A stretch of 28,300 bases of DNA from a virus. The position numbers and the translations under genes were made by a program. Where the stretch lies: the IMG/VR virus record IMGVR_UViG_3300032676_000829, positions 1 to 28,300 of that record. One strand, 5' to 3'. Shown piece after piece: positions 1 to 7,308 of the stretch (position 1 is its first letter; each line of letters starts with the position of its first letter). The notes under the pieces are model-generated. The model searched no databases. It was not told where the DNA came from and was given only the letters and a program-made list of their open reading frames with translations.

Positions 1-134
1 TTTTGTACTGCCGGTTGTTCTATTTTATGCTCGGGTTCAACATACTTGTCCCAAACTATGTTACCATAGTTCCAACCAAATACTGTAAAGAATCCTGCGA
101 TCACTGCGCCAAAGGTAAGTTCTAAAATACCCAT
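1..134 (-). CDS. Small membrane protein, 3' end outside window
   Basis: An ATG at 132-134 opens a frame that runs off the left edge after 44 codons. The first 25 residues (MGILELTFGAVIAGFFTVFG and on) are hydrophobic and look like one transmembrane helix, followed by a polar segment rich in Glu, Lys and Pro. A GAAAGG ribosome-binding site lies just upstream. It sits 23 bases downstream of the glycosyltransferase stop and is probably in the same transcript. I do not recognise the family. Small single-helix proteins of this kind are common in marine T4-like phages. Confidence 0.6.
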   Translation of the reverse strand, partial: MGILELTFGAVIAGFFTVFGWNYGNIVWDKYVEPEHKIEQPAVQ

Positions 135-157
135 AGTAGCCCTTTCATTAAGTGCTA

Positions 158-1156
158 CTATTTAGCAGGAACTAAATGTCCTTCAAAAATCTTCCAGGCG
201 GCTTCCCAAGTCCAGCGTAGGCTTCCTCCATATATACTATTTCTATCTAACTGTAGACAAGCTGAAACTGCATCTTCTAAGTTGTCATTCATAAATCCAG
301 TGACCGCTTGATCAATAACATCTTCGGGTCCTTGGCAAGGATAAGCCGCGACCGGAGTTCCACAGGCCATTGCTTCAATCATAACTATACCAAATGTTTC
401 CCACTGACTAGGAAACACGAATACTTCTGCATTGGCATAATATTTGGCTAGATCTATGCCTGTCTTAAATCCTGTAAAATGTACATTGGGATATCGCTTC
501 TTATAAGTTTCTAACATAGGGCCATCGCCTACCATAATTTTTAAGTAACCTGGGTAATCTAACTCAAAGAATTTTTCTAAATTCTTTTCTTTACTAACAC
601 GGCTAACACATAAAAGATACTTAGCAGTTGTTTTTTCTCTAAGCTCAGGAGTGAATATCGCACGGTCAACACCGCGTGTCCATGGAATAACTTCACCGCT
701 GAATCCATGTGCCTTTAATTCAGCGACCATGCTGTCTGTAGTTGTTAGAACTTTGCCACTATGTTTATGAAACCAACGTACAAAACGCCAAGTAAGTGAC
801 TCAGGTATTCCAAATAACTTCTTGAGCCCTTCAGGAAACTTAGTGTGATAAGCGGTATTGTGAGGAATATCAGCCAATGAAAGATATGCTCTAGCCCACA
901 TACCAAGAGGACCTTCTGTGGCGATGTGGATATAATCCGGATTGACCGACGCAATCTTCTTGCCCATATTCCTGGGATAGCTAATCTTGACTTCGTTGTA
1001 GCCAGGGCAATCAATATAGCTGAACCACCCGGGATGAAGAAAAACAACGTTATAACCGTCCAGAATCGCACACGCTTCAATATTTTTGTACGTAGTGACA
1101 ACGCCATTTATTTGATCTGGAAGATTATCCGTTATTATTAGTATCGTCTTTGTCAT
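158..1156 (-). CDS. agt-like: GT4-family glycosyltransferase, Agt-like (glycolipid synthesis)
   Basis: A 332-residue GT-B fold glycosyltransferase of family GT4. The N-terminus (ILIITDNLPDQINGVVTTY) is the usual start of alpha-mannosyl/glucosyl transferases of the SqdX/PimB/Agt type. An ATEGPLG segment lies near residue 80, a VGDGP segment mid-way, and the nucleotide-sugar site ETFGIVMIE (E-x7-E) lies towards the C-terminus, followed by EAMACGTPV. Its start overlaps the end of the metallophosphoesterase by 32 bases, so the two are co-translated. In marine Alphaproteobacteria a GT of this kind (Agt) next to PlcP makes glycosyl-diacylglycerols that replace phospholipids under phosphate starvation. 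Activity on diacylglycerol here is inferred from family and neighbour. Modification of surface sugars is the alternative. Confidence 0.8.
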   Translation of the reverse strand: MTKTILIITDNLPDQINGVVTTYKNIEACAILDGYNVVFLHPGWFSYIDCPGYNEVKISYPRNMGKKIASVNPDYIHIATEGPLGMWARAYLSLADIPHNTAYHTKFPEGLKKLFGIPESLTWRFVRWFHKHSGKVLTTTDSMVAELKAHGFSGEVIPWTRGVDRAIFTPELREKTTAKYLLCVSRVSKEKNLEKFFELDYPGYLKIMVGDGPMLETYKKRYPNVHFTGFKTGIDLAKYYANAEVFVFPSQWETFGIVMIEAMACGTPVAAYPCQGPEDVIDQAVTGFMNDNLEDAVSACLQLDRNSIYGGSLRWTWEAAWKIFEGHLVPAK

Positions 1157-1904
1157 TCTCTCGTGTCCATGTAATTATTTCCCATTGACCATCATGATGT
1201 TCAACTAGTGCTGTACAACTTTCTACCCAGTCGCCATCATTCATATAAATGACGCCATCTATTTCTTTGATTTCAGCGTGATGTATGTGTCCACATATCA
1301 CACCATCAAAACCACGTTTTTTACAATAACGTGCTATGTTGGTTTCAAATTGAAACATAAAGTCTGATGCTTTTTTAACTTTATGCTTGAGATATTTACT
1401 AAGACTCCAGTAGCCAAAGCCTAACTTATGGCGCACCCAGTTAAACTTACTATTCCATTCTAATACTAGGTCGTATAGTTTATCACCTAAGAATGCTAGC
1501 CATGGAGCAAGACGTGTAATACCATCAAACAAATCACCATGCGTGACAAGATAATGTTTACCATCGGCACCAATATGTTCTGTTTGATTATGTATTTCAA
1601 CAAATCCAAACGAGAATCCGTATGGTATCATTGGACGCAGGAATTCGTCATGATTTCCAGCCACGTATACAACACGAGTACCGCGTTTAGCATGACCGAG
1701 AACTCGACGAACAACATTGGTATGGCTTTGTTTCCATCGCCACTTGTTTTGTTGGATCTTCCATGCATCGATAATATCTCCTACAAGATATAATGTTTCG
1801 CAAGTGTTGTGTTTGAGAAAATTGTTGAGCTTGGCCGCCTGTGAATCACGTGTGCCCAAGTGAATGTCGGAAATAAAAATACTGCGATAAGTTTTTGGTG
1901 TCAT
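1125..1904 (-). CDS. plcP-like: Metallophosphoesterase, PlcP / LpxH-like
   Basis: A 259-residue calcineurin-type phosphoesterase with all metal-binding blocks: D13 and H15 (SDIHLG), D43 (GDIID), N84-H85-D86 (GNHDE), H122 (THGD) and H206/H208 (GHIHHA). The DGDWVESCTALVEH block near the C-terminus is typical of the proteobacterial group usually named UDP-2,3-diacylglucosamine diphosphatase. That group includes PlcP, the phospholipase C used for lipid renovation in SAR11 and roseobacters. It has no signal peptide and should act at the inner face of the membrane. The adjacent overlapping glycosyltransferase favours PlcP over LpxH (inference). A GATAAATA box lies only five bases before the ATG, leaving little room for a leader. 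Confidence 0.82.
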   Translation of the reverse strand: MTPKTYRSIFISDIHLGTRDSQAAKLNNFLKHNTCETLYLVGDIIDAWKIQQNKWRWKQSHTNVVRRVLGHAKRGTRVVYVAGNHDEFLRPMIPYGFSFGFVEIHNQTEHIGADGKHYLVTHGDLFDGITRLAPWLAFLGDKLYDLVLEWNSKFNWVRHKLGFGYWSLSKYLKHKVKKASDFMFQFETNIARYCKKRGFDGVICGHIHHAEIKEIDGVIYMNDGDWVESCTALVEHHDGQWEIITWTRENDKDDTNNNG

Positions 1905-1909
1905 ACCAA

Positions 1910-1917
1910 TATTTATC
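1910..1917 (-). promoter_or_regulatory. T4-type late promoter box GATAAATA before plcP-like gene
   Basis: The minus strand reads GATAAATA, matching the NATAAATA late box of T4-like marine phages. Its end is five bases from the ATG at 1904, so a normal late transcript would be leaderless or nearly so. Chance is possible in AT-rich DNA, but similar boxes precede several other genes here. Confidence 0.45.
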
Positions 1918-1942
1918 TAGATTTTTTTACCTATTGTTACAA

Positions 1943-2074
1943 TTATTTTACAGCTTCGGTGTGCTTACCTTTAAGGCTTTTTTTCAACAATTTAAGCCAA
2001 AACTTTTTGGCTTTTTCCATGTTGTGTTGGAGTTCGGCCTTGTTCAACTTCATTATTAATTTTTTAACTTTCAT
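1943..2074 (-). CDS. Small basic protein, 43 residues
   Basis: ATG at 2072-2074 to TAA at 1943-1945 encodes 43 residues, over a quarter of them Lys, with a pattern suggesting one or two amphipathic helices. A strong Shine-Dalgarno (AAAGGAGAT) lies seven bases upstream, which is the best evidence that the frame is real. It fills most of the gap between the metallophosphoesterase and the next gene. No family is recognised. The charge suggests nucleic-acid or membrane binding, but this is only inference. Confidence 0.65.
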   Translation of the reverse strand: MKVKKLIMKLNKAELQHNMEKAKKFWLKLLKKSLKGKHTEAVK

Positions 2075-2081
2075 GTTAATC

Positions 2082-2113
2082 TCCTTTGAGGTAAAAAAGG
2101 ACCACTAGGGTCC
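2082..2113 (-). promoter_or_regulatory. Terminator hairpin overlapping a Shine-Dalgarno-masking stem
   Basis: On the minus strand GGACC-CTAGT-GGTCC (2113-2099) is followed by six T residues (2098-2093), a short intrinsic terminator. The TCC of its 3' arm plus the T-run can instead pair with AAAGGA (2087-2082), the Shine-Dalgarno of the 43-residue gene, through a six-base perfect stem with an eight-base loop. The two folds are mutually exclusive, so this could be an attenuator. The fold is read by eye and not computed. Confidence 0.5.
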
Positions 2114-2160
2114 ACTGTGGATTACGGATTCCCACGACACCTTATCTTGTGCCCGCATTG

Positions 2161-2168
2161 TATTTATC
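2161..2168 (-). promoter_or_regulatory. T4-type late promoter box GATAAATA
   Basis: GATAAATA on the minus strand at the very end of the upstream gene. It would give a leader of about 80 bases for the 43-residue gene, containing the terminator/anti-Shine-Dalgarno element. The rest of the leader (2114-2160) has no tRNA-like fold that I can see. Confidence 0.45.
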
Positions 2169-3333
2169 GTACTGAGGTATTTGTGGCAGATATTTTTTTG
2201 TTACGTTTAACTAGGTTGTCTTCGTGTTCAGCATCGTGTACAGCATTATCTGTATCTTTATAAGTTTGTGTGCCTAAATTTTGTTTTGTATTTTTGTGAC
2301 TTGTAACCTTTTTTGTATTTTTTGTTACAGATGATACAGGTTTTTGAGAAGTTTGTTGATTAGGAAGTTCAGATTGTTTTTGTTGTAATAAATCATCTAA
2401 TGGTTTCCAGCTACGGCCTTTATCTGCTTGAACTGATATTCGAGCACCGCTGATACCTTCGTTGGATCGGTCGCCTTTATACGATATATTAAAGACCGGG
2501 TCGTATTCCCCAGAAGGAGTAACACCGTTAAGCCATGTCATATCCGATCCGACAAGCACATTATTGCGTAAAGTAGGATGTCCTGCCATTACTGCATCAA
2601 CATTGCTAGGACCACGTGCTGGCTTACCAAATTCTTTACCAAATACTATTTGATTTTTTAATGTTTGATCTTCTATTCTTCTTCCAAAAGAGGATTTGTT
2701 TGGTATTTGATTGCCGAATGCTATTTTAGCATCGTTAATAAATTTTACTACTTCTGGATGTTGTCTTACAGGAGGATGTGTGATTCCTCCCCATCCTGCA
2801 ATAGCTCTAGGACCAGGAGCACTTTTTAAACTGATCCATGCTTGATGATTATTCTGTGAATCAACAATAATTGCATCAGCTTTAATTCCGCCTGGTGCTT
2901 TGATTGCGGCCGATGCCGGTACTTTTCTACCGCCCTTGCCTATTTGTATTTTTATATCGCTTGTACCTGCGGCCTGGCATGCTTTTTGTATTTGTTCATT
3001 GATATCAGCGACTTGACTCTTTTCATAAGATTCATTATCTTTGCCGCCGCCAAAACCATTGTCTTTTACAATACTAGTAAACAAGATATCTTTACCGTCT
3101 GTTGTTCGAATTGTTTTTGGTTTTATACCTTGTCGAAATAAATCAGAAACTCGGCCAGCCTCAGTCGGGTCCAGGTGTACTTGGGTTTGTTTACCACTTG
3201 CATCTAATACGGTAAATGCTTCACCGGCAACAAGACGTTTTATAAATTTTATCACACGATCGCGTGGGTCGTCTTTATATTTGAAAAGACCTGGGCTCAA
3301 AGGAGCTTCTGAAATAATATCAATTATACGCAT
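2164..3333 (-). CDS. Possible packaged nuclease-like protein with T4-type capsid-targeting N-terminus
   Basis: I start this at the ATG at 3331-3333 (MRIIDIISE) rather than at an upstream in-frame codon, because a CATAAATA box lies seven bases before it. The product has 389 residues. The N-terminus resembles T4 capsid-targeting peptides, which are cleaved by the gp21 protease after a Glu in a short hydrophobic-x-Glu context; here IISE is followed by APLSPG. Near the middle, KADAIIVD followed about nine residues later by WISLKS recalls a PD-(D/E)XK core with Ser in place of the second acidic residue. The last 80 residues are Lys/Thr/Gln-rich and disordered. Nuclease function and packaging are inferences. 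It could also be an unrelated virion protein. Confidence 0.55.
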   Translation of the reverse strand: MRIIDIISEAPLSPGLFKYKDDPRDRVIKFIKRLVAGEAFTVLDASGKQTQVHLDPTEAGRVSDLFRQGIKPKTIRTTDGKDILFTSIVKDNGFGGGKDNESYEKSQVADINEQIQKACQAAGTSDIKIQIGKGGRKVPASAAIKAPGGIKADAIIVDSQNNHQAWISLKSAPGPRAIAGWGGITHPPVRQHPEVVKFINDAKIAFGNQIPNKSSFGRRIEDQTLKNQIVFGKEFGKPARGPSNVDAVMAGHPTLRNNVLVGSDMTWLNGVTPSGEYDPVFNISYKGDRSNEGISGARISVQADKGRSWKPLDDLLQQKQSELPNQQTSQKPVSSVTKNTKKVTSHKNTKQNLGTQTYKDTDNAVHDAEHEDNLVKRNKKISATNTSVR

Positions 3334-3340
3334 AATGTAA

Positions 3341-3348
3341 TATTTATG
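3341..3348 (-). promoter_or_regulatory. T4-type late promoter box CATAAATA
   Basis: CATAAATA on the minus strand, seven bases before the ATG of the nuclease-like gene and directly after the stop of the bilin reductase. Its position suggests a nearly leaderless late transcript. Confidence 0.4.
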
Positions 3349-4039
3349 CGATATTAGGGAACAAACAATCCTGTATGAAAACACGTACATCCTCTTCGTC
3401 TAGCCCTAAACTAGCCATGACTTTGGGTGTATGTGGATTTTGCTTTTGATTATCGCAATAGTAGTTCTGATAACTGGTCGTGTCTAGCACACGGTTATTA
3501 GTTTCTCCCACTGTTTCTAAGTAATGATTTACAAGGATGTTGGCTAGACTGCTGATTTGTGCTAGTTCGCTATCATCACTAACATTACCTGCGGCTACCA
3601 TATGTTGGCTAAAAATACGTTTGGCCCAATCCGGTAATTCACGCTTTTTAAACCATTCGTAACGTGATACTTCTTCGCCAAAATAGTCTAGCATAGGATG
3701 GAATTTGTCTTCTGTAGGGCTGTAGTCAATGAAACAACCAGTCATCTTGTTTTTACCAGCAATTACATCAAAACCAAAAATAGGAGCAGGATTATGAGTG
3801 TGTGGAAAGATGCAACAATGCATCATCCAGAGCCCTCGTGAATCTCGTGCATCAACCACATCAATATGAGCACGGCGATAAAGAACAGAGCTCCATACAC
3901 GATTAATCCACCCAGGTTGGTTAAATCGATCCATTCCAGGCTCAAAGATTTCAGTGCCAGTCCGGCCAAATTCAGTCTCCAATAAGTGCTGAATATTTAT
4001 TAAAGTATCCCAAACTTTACTCGTCGGTATATTCGACAT
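3344..4039 (-). CDS. pcyX: Ferredoxin-dependent bilin reductase, PcyX-like
   Basis: A 231-residue member of the HY2/PcyA/PebS family, close to the length of phage PebS and PcyX. Landmarks are HIDVVDARDS (58-67), WMMHCCIFPH (71-80) and PIFGFDVI (86-93), whose D91 aligns with the catalytic Asp region of the family, then a C-terminal DTTSYQNYYC segment. Known oceanic-phage PcyX reduces biliverdin IXalpha to phycoerythrobilin using reduced ferredoxin. The gene overlaps heme oxygenase by 23 bases, so substrate supply and use are coupled. No ferredoxin, lyase or phycobiliprotein gene is in the window, so the electron donor must come from elsewhere and the role of the pigment is unknown. The PcyX subgroup is my inference; family membership is clear. 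Confidence 0.85.
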   Translation of the reverse strand: MSNIPTSKVWDTLINIQHLLETEFGRTGTEIFEPGMDRFNQPGWINRVWSSVLYRRAHIDVVDARDSRGLWMMHCCIFPHTHNPAPIFGFDVIAGKNKMTGCFIDYSPTEDKFHPMLDYFGEEVSRYEWFKKRELPDWAKRIFSQHMVAAGNVSDDSELAQISSLANILVNHYLETVGETNNRVLDTTSYQNYYCDNQKQNPHTPKVMASLGLDEEDVRVFIQDCLFPNIA

Positions 4040-4568
4040 GTGTCATCATTTCTTTAAAAAATTCTGTAGCGTATTCAAAACATATTTTTGCTTCATCTGC
4101 CATGCTGTCGTCGATTTTTGCACGAATAGCATCTTTTAGTTCTTCGGGTTTTTCAAACTTATAAAACTTACCGCTACCAGGAACTTTTTTAGCAATCATT
4201 TGTCCGCCTGCTAGGTCGCCCATATGACGTACATAGATATGTGCCATTAACTTTTTAGGATCATCTTTGATACTTAAGATATATTTGATATATTTTTGTG
4301 TAATAGGAAGAATTTCTACTTCACCATCTTCATCGGACCAAAGTTCTTGAAAATCACTAAGGATATTAGGAGCACGACGAACATCTGGTAAACCATTTAA
4401 TAGTCCTAATGGCATAGCACATACTTCTAAAATTTCATACATTGGATGCTGATTTTTTAGATAGGTAGCATAGAGTTTAGGATTGATTTTACCACTAAAA
4501 AGAATTTTTACAAATTCTTGACGTTCTGCGTTTGTATGTGCATCTTTGGTTAATTCACGTAGACTCAT
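4017..4568 (-). CDS. hemO: Heme oxygenase
   Basis: A 183-residue heme oxygenase, somewhat shorter than cyanobacterial HO1. The proximal heme ligand is probably H11 in LTKDAHTNAE, and the distal-helix signature YVRHMGDLAGGQ is at 112-123. It cleaves heme to biliverdin, CO and iron, giving the substrate for the bilin reductase immediately downstream. Its ATG overlaps the clpS stop by four bases (ATGA), so clpS, hemO and pcyX form one translational unit. Besides pigment synthesis, the released iron could feed the IscU/IscA and NrdB proteins encoded further along (inference). Confidence 0.9.
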   Translation of the reverse strand: MSLRELTKDAHTNAERQEFVKILFSGKINPKLYATYLKNQHPMYEILEVCAMPLGLLNGLPDVRRAPNILSDFQELWSDEDGEVEILPITQKYIKYILSIKDDPKKLMAHIYVRHMGDLAGGQMIAKKVPGSGKFYKFEKPEELKDAIRAKIDDSMADEAKICFEYATEFFKEMMTHVEYTDE

Positions 4569-4867
4569 TCTTCTTCCAATTTAATTTGTAGCTGGTGATT
4601 TGCAGTTCTGGCAATATTTGTAGCTTCGACTGCTTTTGCTTCAGCAATTTCAAAACTATATACTCCGGCAATACCACTACCAGTTTCGTGTACTTGTAGC
4701 ATGATGTCGTGAGCAGAGTTTTCAGTATGTTTGAAAACTTCCATTAACAAACTAATAACAAACTCCATCGGAGTGGTGTCATCATTCAATAAAATAACTT
4801 TCCAGCGTTTAGGCTCGGAGATAGTTACTTTAACTTTTTCGTCGATTACTACGTCTGTATTTGACAT
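4565..4867 (-). CDS. clpS: ClpS adaptor protein
   Basis: A 100-residue ClpS, the adaptor that delivers N-degron substrates to ClpAP. The ligand pocket is intact: N28-D29-D30 followed by TTPMEFV, and H60 in VHETG, with the same 32-residue spacing as Asn34 and His66 of E. coli ClpS. GSGIAGVY follows as in the family. An unstructured 20-residue N-terminus precedes the core. No ClpA or ClpP is in the window, so it must act on host protease. The Shine-Dalgarno AAAGAGAT is moderate, and a GC-rich hairpin lies just upstream. The placement directly ahead of heme oxygenase is unusual. Confidence 0.9.
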   Translation of the reverse strand: MSNTDVVIDEKVKVTISEPKRWKVILLNDDTTPMEFVISLLMEVFKHTENSAHDIMLQVHETGSGIAGVYSFEIAEAKAVEATNIARTANHQLQIKLEEE

Positions 4868-4887
4868 CTTATCTCTTTCTAGTAAGT

Positions 4888-4905
4888 GGGGGAGTTGCCT
4901 CCCCC
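4888..4905 (-). terminator. GC-rich hairpin with GCAA tetraloop between hsp20 and clpS
   Basis: On the minus strand GGGGGAG-GCAA-CTCCCCC forms a seven-base perfect stem capped by a GNRA tetraloop. No T-run follows on either strand, so it is more likely an mRNA processing or stabilising element than a classical terminator. Confidence 0.6.
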
Positions 4906-4911
4906 GGTTGA

Positions 4912-5331
4912 TTATTTAACTGTAATTAATCTTGGTTTCAAAGATTCTGGAACAATACGTTCGATACTAATGATCAACATACCATCCTTGACTTCTGCAT
5001 CTTTTACTTCCATGTATTCAGCAAGTGTATAACTTTGCTCAAAATCACGACTAGCAAGACCACGATGCAAATACTCTTTGGTAGAGTCTTCTTTAGTTGT
5101 CTGTACTCCACGTACAACCAACTGATCCTGATCTACTTCTACTGTGATTTCATCTTTGCTGAAACCTGCTACTGCTACTTCAATAGCATATTCACTATCA
5201 CTATACTTCACAATATTGTGTGGAGGATAGTTTCCTTGTTGTTGTAGTTGTTGATTGAAAATTGTATCAAATCCTACAAGTGCTCTACTTAGATGTGCCA
5301 AGTGAGCTGGGTCTATTGCTCTTAATTGCAT
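4912..5331 (-). CDS. hsp20: Small heat-shock protein Hsp20 / IbpA-like
   Basis: I place the start at the ATG at 5329-5331 (MQLRAIDPAHL), seven bases after a strong AAGGAG, giving 139 residues. The alpha-crystallin domain covers roughly residues 35-125 (YAIEVAVAGFSKDEITVEV, LVVRGVQ, EYLHRGLASRDFEQSYTLAE). A C-terminal KPRLI tail supplies the I-x-I-like anchor. The N-terminal FDTIFNQQLQQQ segment is like IbpA. It is an ATP-independent holdase. Hsp20 is common in marine T4-like phages. Here it lies directly downstream of dnaK, to which it would hand clients. It has its own sigma70-like promoter and a leader resembling that of dnaK. Confidence 0.92.
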   Translation of the reverse strand: MQLRAIDPAHLAHLSRALVGFDTIFNQQLQQQGNYPPHNIVKYSDSEYAIEVAVAGFSKDEITVEVDQDQLVVRGVQTTKEDSTKEYLHRGLASRDFEQSYTLAEYMEVKDAEVKDGMLIISIERIVPESLKPRLITVK

Positions 5332-5338
5332 TTTATAT

Positions 5339-5359
5339 CTCCTTATGTTAAGCAAGAAA
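5339..5359 (-). promoter_or_regulatory. Putative RNA thermometer in hsp20 leader
   Basis: On the minus strand TTTCTT (5359-5354) can pair over six bases with AAGGAG (5344-5339), the Shine-Dalgarno, including two G-U pairs, across a nine-base loop GCTTAACAT. The block TTTCTTGCTTAA followed by AAGGAGAT recurs in the dnaK leader. This is read by eye; stability and temperature response are not computed. Confidence 0.5.
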
Positions 5360-5361
5360 GT

Positions 5362-5386
5362 TGCGGAGCCCATTAGGCACTCCGCA
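5362..5386 (-). promoter_or_regulatory. Leader hairpin upstream of hsp20
   Basis: A perfect seven-base stem TGCGGAG/CTCCGCA with an 11-base loop, inside the hsp20 leader downstream of the proposed promoter. There is no T-run behind it. A weaker hairpin holds the same place in the dnaK leader. Confidence 0.55.
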
Positions 5387-5391
5387 TTTTT

Positions 5392-5420
5392 ATTTTATTA
5401 CTCTTTCGAGTCTTTGTCAA
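5392..5420 (-). promoter_or_regulatory. Sigma70-like promoter for hsp20
   Basis: TTGACA (5420-5415), a 17-base spacer, then TAAAAT (5397-5392): a full -35 match and five of six at -10. It overlaps the 3' end of dnaK and would allow hsp20 to be transcribed by host polymerase separately from dnaK. Confidence 0.55.
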
Positions 5421-7302
5421 CTTCTGTGAATGCCGCATCAACAGTTTGTTCAGCTGGTTGAGCTGGTGTTTCAGCCGTTGTAGATTCAGCGGCCTGTTTC
5501 TTGGCCATTACTACTCCAGCGGCATCAAAGAAGCTTTGTACTGACTTATCAATGGCTTCCTTATCTTCTCCGGCGCAAGCTGTTTCAACAGCCTTGACTG
5601 CGTCTTCGAATTTAGTACGCTCATCTTCAGTCAATTGATCTTTGTACGTTTCATAATCTTTCTTGACACTATGAGTAGTGCCTTCTGCATTATTACGTGC
5701 ATTGATCAATTCTGCCTGCTTCTTATCATCTTCAGCATTGGCTTCGGCTTCTTTGATCATACGCTCAATGTCATCTTTGCTCAATCCTGAATCAGATTTG
5801 ATAGTAATCTTGTTTTCTTTGCCAGTCTTTTTATCTTTGGCACTTACATTCAAGATACCGTTAGCATCTATATCTAGGGTAACTTCAACTTGTGGCATAC
5901 CGCGTGGAGCAGGATCAATACCTTCCAAATTAAATTCACCCAAATGTTTGTTATACTTGTACAACTCACGCTCACCTTGTGCAACTTTAATAGTTACAGC
6001 TGGTTGATTGTCTTCTGCTGTTGAGAATGTTTGTGAGTGCTTGGTTGGGATAGTTGTGTTCTTAGCGATCAACTTGGTAAACACACCGCCCATTGTTTCG
6101 ATACCCAATGTTAATGGAGTTACGTCCAATAACAATACGTCTGTCTTATCGCCTGCTAGAACAGCGCCTTGTACTGCGGCACCTGCGGCTACAGCTTCGT
6201 CTGGGTTAACGTCTTTACGTGGGGCCTTACCAAACAGTTTCTCAACTGCTTCTTGTACTTTAGGCATACGTGTTTGGCCACCAACTAGGATAACTTCGTC
6301 GATGTCTGCGGCTGTTACCTTAGCATCAGTCATACAGGTTTTGCATGGCTCAATTGAACGTTGAATCAATCCTTCAACCATTGCTTCAAACTTGGCACGG
6401 CTGATTGTAACGTTCATGTGCTTAGGACCTGTTGCATCTGCTGTAACGTATGGCAAGTTAACTGAAGTTGATTGTGCTGACGACAATTCAATTTTGGCTT
6501 TTTCTGCGGCTTCTTTCAAACGTTGCAATGCTAGTACATCTGACTTAAGATCGATACCTGAATCTTTCTTAAACTCATCAACTAGATAGTCCATTATAAC
6601 TTGGTCAAAGTCTTCACCGCCTAGGAATGTATCACCGTTAGTTGCAAGAACTTCAATTTGCTTGTCGCCATCGATGTTGGCAATTTCAATAATTGAAATA
6701 TCAAATGTACCACCACCCAAGTCATATACAGCAATCTTGCGATCCTTCTTGTCTGTCTTATCAACACCATAGGCTAAGGCAGCCGCTGTTGGCTCGTTGA
6801 TAATACGTAGAACTTCTAGACCTGCAATTTGTCCTGCATCTTTGGTTGCTTGACGTTGACTATCGTTAAAGTAAGCTGGTACAGTAATAACTGCTTGTGT
6901 TACTTCATGTCCTAGATAGTCTTCAGCAGTCTTTTTCATTTTGCGTAGTACTTCAGCTGACACCTGCGGTGGAGCCAATTTTTGATCATTAACTTGAATC
7001 CATGCATCGCCATTATCAGCTTTGATAATAGTATATGGCATCAAGTCGATGTCTTTTTGTACTGCTTGTTCTTCAAACTTACGTCCGATTAGACGCTTGC
7101 TTGCGTAAATTGTATTCTTTGGATTTGTGACTGCTTGTCGTTTTGCTGTTGCACCTACTAGAATTTCTTTATCTGTATATGCAATGATTGATGGTGTTGT
7201 TCTAGCACCTTCGCTGTTTTCAATTACTTTAGCAACTCCGTTTTCTAGAATCGCCACACAGCTATTTGTTGTACCTAAATCGATACCGATGATTTTGCTC
7301 AT
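5398..7302 (-). CDS. dnaK: Molecular chaperone DnaK (Hsp70), full length
   Basis: A 634-residue Hsp70 of normal bacterial length. The ATPase domain has [10 protein letters not shown] at the start, [21 protein letters not shown] and VGGQTRMP. The linker [15 protein letters not shown] is intact, followed by the substrate-binding domain and a helical lid ending in a Gln/Ala/Thr-rich tail. The extreme C-terminus ([10 protein letters not shown]) differs from the usual EEVKD-type end. No DnaJ or GrpE is in the window, so host co-chaperones would be needed. A complete dnaK is rare in phages; acquisition from a bacterial host is the simplest origin. The leader carries promoter elements, a hairpin and a possible Shine-Dalgarno-masking stem shared with hsp20. 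Confidence 0.97.
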   Translation of the reverse strand: MSKIIGIDLGTTNSCVAILENGVAKVIENSEGARTTPSIIAYTDKEILVGATAKRQAVTNPKNTIYASKRLIGRKFEEQAVQKDIDLMPYTIIKADNGDAWIQVNDQKLAPPQVSAEVLRKMKKTAEDYLGHEVTQAVITVPAYFNDSQRQATKDAGQIAGLEVLRIINEPTAAALAYGVDKTDKKDRKIAVYDLGGGTFDISIIEIANIDGDKQIEVLATNGDTFLGGEDFDQVIMDYLVDEFKKDSGIDLKSDVLALQRLKEAAEKAKIELSSAQSTSVNLPYVTADATGPKHMNVTISRAKFEAMVEGLIQRSIEPCKTCMTDAKVTAADIDEVILVGGQTRMPKVQEAVEKLFGKAPRKDVNPDEAVAAGAAVQGAVLAGDKTDVLLLDVTPLTLGIETMGGVFTKLIAKNTTIPTKHSQTFSTAEDNQPAVTIKVAQGERELYKYNKHLGEFNLEGIDPAPRGMPQVEVTLDIDANGILNVSAKDKKTGKENKITIKSDSGLSKDDIERMIKEAEANAEDDKKQAELINARNNAEGTTHSVKKDYETYKDQLTEDERTKFEDAVKAVETACAGEDKEAIDKSVQSFFDAAGVVMAKKQAAESTTAETPAQPAEQTVDAAFTEVDKDSKE

Positions 7303-7308
7303 AATAAT

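Noticed and set aside
1125-1904. Calling the phosphoesterase LpxH for lipid A synthesis
   Set aside because: The same domain group contains PlcP, and the overlapping Agt-like gene favours lipid remodelling; no lipid A gene is present.
2114-2160. Possible tRNA or small RNA between two genes
   Set aside because: No cloverleaf, T-loop or anticodon stem could be drawn; only a leader with a terminator is visible.
3992-3999. NATAAATA box inside the bilin reductase gene
   Set aside because: It lies within conserved coding sequence (LINIQ) and no gene starts shortly downstream.
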